Assembly: GCF_042945595.1 (NCBI RefSeq)
Contig: NZ_CP168493.1
Location: 3,873,501-3,937,500, forward strand
DNA from: Psychrobacillus sp042945595
Lineage (GTDB): Bacteria; Bacillota; Bacilli; Bacillales_A; Planococcaceae
Direction of reading: 5' to 3'
DNA length: 64,000 bases
In this document: one piece after another, positions 61,394 to 64,000 of the stretch
Position numbering within the stretch: position 1 is the first letter of the stretch
Layout of the letters: each line of letters opens with the position of its first letter
The notes under the pieces: model-generated
The model's database searches: none
What the model saw: only the letters and a program-made list of their open reading frames with translations
Told to the model about the DNA's origin: nothing
Program-made: the position numbers and the translations under genes

Positions 61394-62134
61394 TTATTTT
61401 ATGGGTTCAAGGACTAGATAACGATTTGGATCTGTTCCAACTGAGTATGTTTCAATATCCACTCGGACAGATAAGGCATTATGAATTATTTTTCTTTCAA
61501 AAGAGGACATTGGTTCAAATTCTACTTTGATACCAGTTCGAACTGCTTTATCTGCCATCCGTTCAGCAAGTTGTTCTAATGATTCTTGTCTTCGCTCACG
61601 GTAATTTCCAACATCCAATTTAATAATAATAAACGAATTAGAAAACTTATTTGCAACTAGCTGAGTTAAACTTTCAAGGGCATTCAATGTTTGTCCACGC
61701 TTCCCAATTAGTAAAGCTGCTTTTTTACTATTTAAGTGAAGATAAACAAATTTTCCATCTTTCTTTTGCGTAACAGATAAATCATCGATTTTCATTTCTT
61801 TCCCTATTTCCAGAATATAGTTAACAGTTTCCTCAATTGCATCATTATTTGTAAGTTGTGAATCCATTTCAACATTCTTATTAATAATAGGGATAGTATT
61901 TTCTTTGGTTGATTCTTCTAATTTCTCTATTGCATGTAAAACTTCTTCTATCTTTTCATCATTTTTTAGAACAGTTACTTGAACAACTGCAGGTTTAAAT
62001 CCAAATCCTAGGAAACCTTTTTTACCATCATCTAATACTGTAATTGTCACTTCTTGTTTGGAGACCCCAAGTTTTTCTAATGCAACAGTTATAGCTTTTT
62101 CTTTTGTAGGTGCAGTTTGTGTAATCTGATTCAT
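61394..62134 (-). CDS. jag: RNA-binding protein Jag (KhpB/EloR)
   Basis: 246 residues: N-terminal Jag_N domain, KH domain with 'LIGKRGQTLNALESLTQLV' near 155, and R3H domain ending 'DIETYSVGTDPNRYLVLEP'. It binds RNA, acts in cell elongation with KhpA in some Firmicutes, and is paired with SpoIIIJ. It overlaps spoIIIJ by 4 bp. Confidence 0.94.
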   Translation of the reverse strand: MNQITQTAPTKEKAITVALEKLGVSKQEVTITVLDDGKKGFLGFGFKPAVVQVTVLKNDEKIEEVLHAIEKLEESTKENTIPIINKNVEMDSQLTNNDAIEETVNYILEIGKEMKIDDLSVTQKKDGKFVYLHLNSKKAALLIGKRGQTLNALESLTQLVANKFSNSFIIIKLDVGNYRERRQESLEQLAERMADKAVRTGIKVEFEPMSSFERKIIHNALSVRVDIETYSVGTDPNRYLVLEPIK

Positions 62135-62901
62135 TTTTTTGCCCCTCCTATTTTGACTGGTTCAGCCTTAGGTTTATTCCAAGGTTTATAAATGAATAAA
62201 TTTTGAAGAATAGAAATAATATTTCCGATAACCCAATATAGTGTTAATGCAGCAGGTAAAACTGTACCAAATCCAATAATCATAAATGGCATAATGTACA
62301 TCATTATTTTCATTTGAGGATTATCCATCGCTGGACCAGTTCTCAACACGAAAAATTGCATTAAGCCAGCAAGTACTGCCAAGGTGATACTTGGATCTGC
62401 CAATGCAAACCCTAAAAAACTACCTAAATCAATTTGAGGCGTATTATTCATTCGGCTAATTGCATGATAGAAACCAATAAGAATCGGCATTTGAACAAAA
62501 ACTGGTAAACAACCAGCAGCCGGATTAATACCTCTTTCTTTAAATAGAGCCATCATTTCTTGCTGATACTTTTGTTGCGTTGCTGCATCTTTTGAACTGT
62601 ACTTCTCTTTTAATTTTTTTAATTCTGGTTGGACTTCTTGCATATTTTTAGAACTTTTTGTTTGTTTAATCATTAATGGCAATATTGCTAAACGTATAAT
62701 AATAGTTACAGTAATAATACCTAAACCATACGTACCAAGCAAACCTTTAAAAAATGTAATTGCTGAAACTAACGGCCAAACAATATAGTGATTCCAAAAA
62801 CCTTCAGAATCTACATAAATGGGTTCTTTAAATTCCGAACAACCAGCTAGTAATGCAATTGTAACTACTAATAAAAATAGCAAAGATAATCTTTTTCTCA
62901 A
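62131..62901 (-). CDS. spoIIIJ: Membrane protein insertase SpoIIIJ (YidC1)
   Basis: 256 residues with a lipoprotein signal ('LLAG' before Cys21) and five membrane helices of the YidC/Oxa1 family ('GIITVTIIIRLAILPLMIKQ', 'AAGCLPVFVQMPILIGFY'). It inserts membrane proteins and, in B. subtilis, is needed for sigma-G activation in the forespore. Operon rpmH-rnpA-spoIIIJ-jag. Confidence 0.95.
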   Translation of the reverse strand: MRKRLSLLFLLVVTIALLAGCSEFKEPIYVDSEGFWNHYIVWPLVSAITFFKGLLGTYGLGIITVTIIIRLAILPLMIKQTKSSKNMQEVQPELKKLKEKYSSKDAATQQKYQQEMMALFKERGINPAAGCLPVFVQMPILIGFYHAISRMNNTPQIDLGSFLGFALADPSITLAVLAGLMQFFVLRTGPAMDNPQMKIMMYIMPFMIIGFGTVLPAALTLYWVIGNIISILQNLFIYKPWNKPKAEPVKIGGAKK

Positions 62902-62969
62902 CCTTCTTCCCCCTATTTATAGCAAAAATATATATTCATTCTATCTTACCATTTAACAGAAAGTCTTCA

Positions 62970-63314
62970 CTAGCTTTTCTTTTTGATAACCATAGCTATT
63001 TTCAACACATGTTCAAGACTTTTCTTTGTTTCATGAAAATCTAATTTGGCCGCTGGATTTCTAGCGATAATAATATAGTCCTTGGTTGGAGACACTTGAT
63101 CCTTTAATTCTAAAAAAGTTTGTCGTATATATCTTTTTATACGATTGCGAACAACTGCATTCCCTACTTTTTTACTTACAGATAAGCCAACTCGAAAATT
63201 TTCCTGTTCCATCTCTAAACAATAAACAACAAACTGCCTGTTTGCATATGATTTTCCTTTTTTAAAAATTGTCTGAAACTCTAGATTCTTTTTTATTCGC
63301 TGATTCTTATTCAT
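62970..63314 (-). CDS. rnpA: Ribonuclease P protein component
   Basis: 114 residues with the RNR motif in 'VGNAVVRNRIKRYIRQ' (about 50-65) and conserved N-terminal 'RIKKNLEFQTIFKKGKS'. It assists the RNase P RNA in tRNA 5' processing. It lies downstream of rpmH with a terminator-like hairpin between. Confidence 0.97.
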   Translation of the reverse strand: MNKNQRIKKNLEFQTIFKKGKSYANRQFVVYCLEMEQENFRVGLSVSKKVGNAVVRNRIKRYIRQTFLELKDQVSPTKDYIIIARNPAAKLDFHETKKSLEHVLKIAMVIKKKS

Positions 63315-63347
63315 CTGTTCACCTGCTTCAACTATTCTTTATAAAAG

Positions 63348-63375
63348 AAAAAAAGACCACTGAAATGGTCAGTGG
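63348..63375 (-). terminator. Hairpin terminator between rpmH and rnpA
   Basis: On the minus strand CCACTGA/TCAGTGG with a 5-nt loop is followed by TCTTTTTTTC. It would partly uncouple rpmH from rnpA, which needs far less product. Confidence 0.8.
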
Positions 63376-63377
63376 AC

Positions 63378-63512
63378 TTATGCTGATAATACTTTTCTTC
63401 CTTTTGCACGACGGGCTGCTATTACGCGGCGACCGTTTTTTGTACTCATACGAGCGCGGAAACCGTGATTTTTGCTACGCTTACGGCTATTTGGTTGGAA
63501 TGTACGTTTCAT
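63378..63512 (-). CDS. rpmH: 50S ribosomal protein L34
   Basis: 44 residues, starting 'MKRTFQPNSRKRSKNHGFRA' and ending 'KGRKVLSA', the invariant L34 pattern. Ribosome site AGGAGGTG 8 nt before the ATG. It is the first gene left of the origin region, divergent from dnaA. Confidence 0.97.
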   Translation of the reverse strand: MKRTFQPNSRKRSKNHGFRARMSTKNGRRVIAARRAKGRKVLSA

Positions 63513-64000
63513 CTATATGACACCTCCTGAGTGATCATCTTAAAAAACTCCTTAGACAGTCTCCGATATTATATATAAAATACATGTCATTTGTCAATTA
63601 TTTTTTCTAGTCCAGCTTTTACTTCTTATAAGAAGTTATCCACAATTCCTTATGATTTCATAATTTTGGCCTGTTGATAAAAAAAACCCTCAAAAAATTA
63701 TCCACAACGCTTATGAACATGTTTTGAACATACTCATACCTTGTGGACAACTCTAACTGTTAATAATTCATTTTTTGTGGATAACTCTTAATTCTCTTGT
63801 AATATGGTGGTTTTTTTGATACGATATTTGTGTTTTACTTTTCTTAATGAATTCCACAGCGAACTATTATCCACAGCTGTTAATAATATGTGGACAAGTT
63901 TTTCCACGGACGTTTATAATGTTTATCCACAGAAGGTGGATTTGTGTATATCTTATTTTATTTATACATATTTATTATCCCAAAAAAGGAGATTAGATTA
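63513..64000. other. Origin region between rpmH and dnaA (oriC, upstream part)
   Basis: AT-rich DNA with five perfect DnaA boxes TTATNCACA (63636, 63698, 63867, 63923 plus strand; 63776 minus strand) and near matches at 63742 and 63889 (both TGTGGACAA). A ribosome site AAAAAAGGAG at 63983-63992 close to the right edge fits dnaA starting just outside. Together this is the incA/B-type half of a bipartite Bacillales oriC. Confidence 0.92.

Overview
The window is a stretch of a low-GC, endospore-forming member of the Bacillales, ending about 0.4 kb short of where dnaA should begin. The evidence is the conserved origin-flanking gene order read on the minus strand from the right edge: rpmH, rnpA, spoIIIJ, jag, mnmE, mnmG, rsmG, noc, soj, spo0J, then yyaC, an mscS-family gene, a DUF951 gene, ychF, rpsF-ssb-rpsR, yybS-gdpP-rplI-dnaB, purA, an M23 peptidase, walRKHIJ, htrC and rlmH. 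Sporulation genes (spo0J, soj, spoIIIJ, yyaC) point to a spore former. The accessory content would fit a Planococcaceae-type genus (for example Psychrobacillus, Sporosarcina or Lysinibacillus), but the genus is inference.

Layout. 1-22.5 kb is accessory and transport-rich: a truncated MFS gene, copC-copD, an amino-acid ABC importer under a lysine riboswitch, a frameshifted chemoreceptor, a phnDCEE-type importer divergent from a cytoplasmic 5'-nucleotidase-family phosphoesterase, a Cys-type sulfatase, a GltP/GltT symporter with an upstream cre site and the adjacent GlnK/GlnL-like two-component pair, a Cache-type chemoreceptor, a GNAT enzyme and an ECF S-component. 22.7-31.6 kb lies downstream of rlmH and looks like a tandem chromosomal island: the last codons of rlmH recur three times in the same orientation, with a 12-13 bp terminal inverted repeat at four of the junction ends. 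Cargo is a WYL regulator with a GyrI-like operon and a clear operator palindrome, a chemoreceptor, two decayed genes resembling B. subtilis yvdD and yvdC, and a PhoX phosphatase. No ccr-type recombinase is seen. 32-64 kb is the conserved core.

Replication and segregation signals are dense: six perfect DnaA boxes between rlmH and htrC, three between mnmE and jag, five upstream of dnaA, one perfect parS inside spo0J and one near-perfect between noc and rsmG.

Two about 350-bp copies of a structured repeat sit between convergent gene pairs (12.6 and 49.8 kb), with a truncated third copy at 50.5 kb. Their hairpins carry compensatory substitutions, one forming a terminator for the plus strand and another for the minus strand. 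With the rlmH-associated island, this is the most interesting material in the window.

The genes fit a free-living soil or sediment spore former that scavenges organic phosphorus (PhoX, PhnDCEE, phosphoesterase), sulfate esters and amino acids, senses its surroundings with several chemoreceptors, and controls its wall through WalRK.
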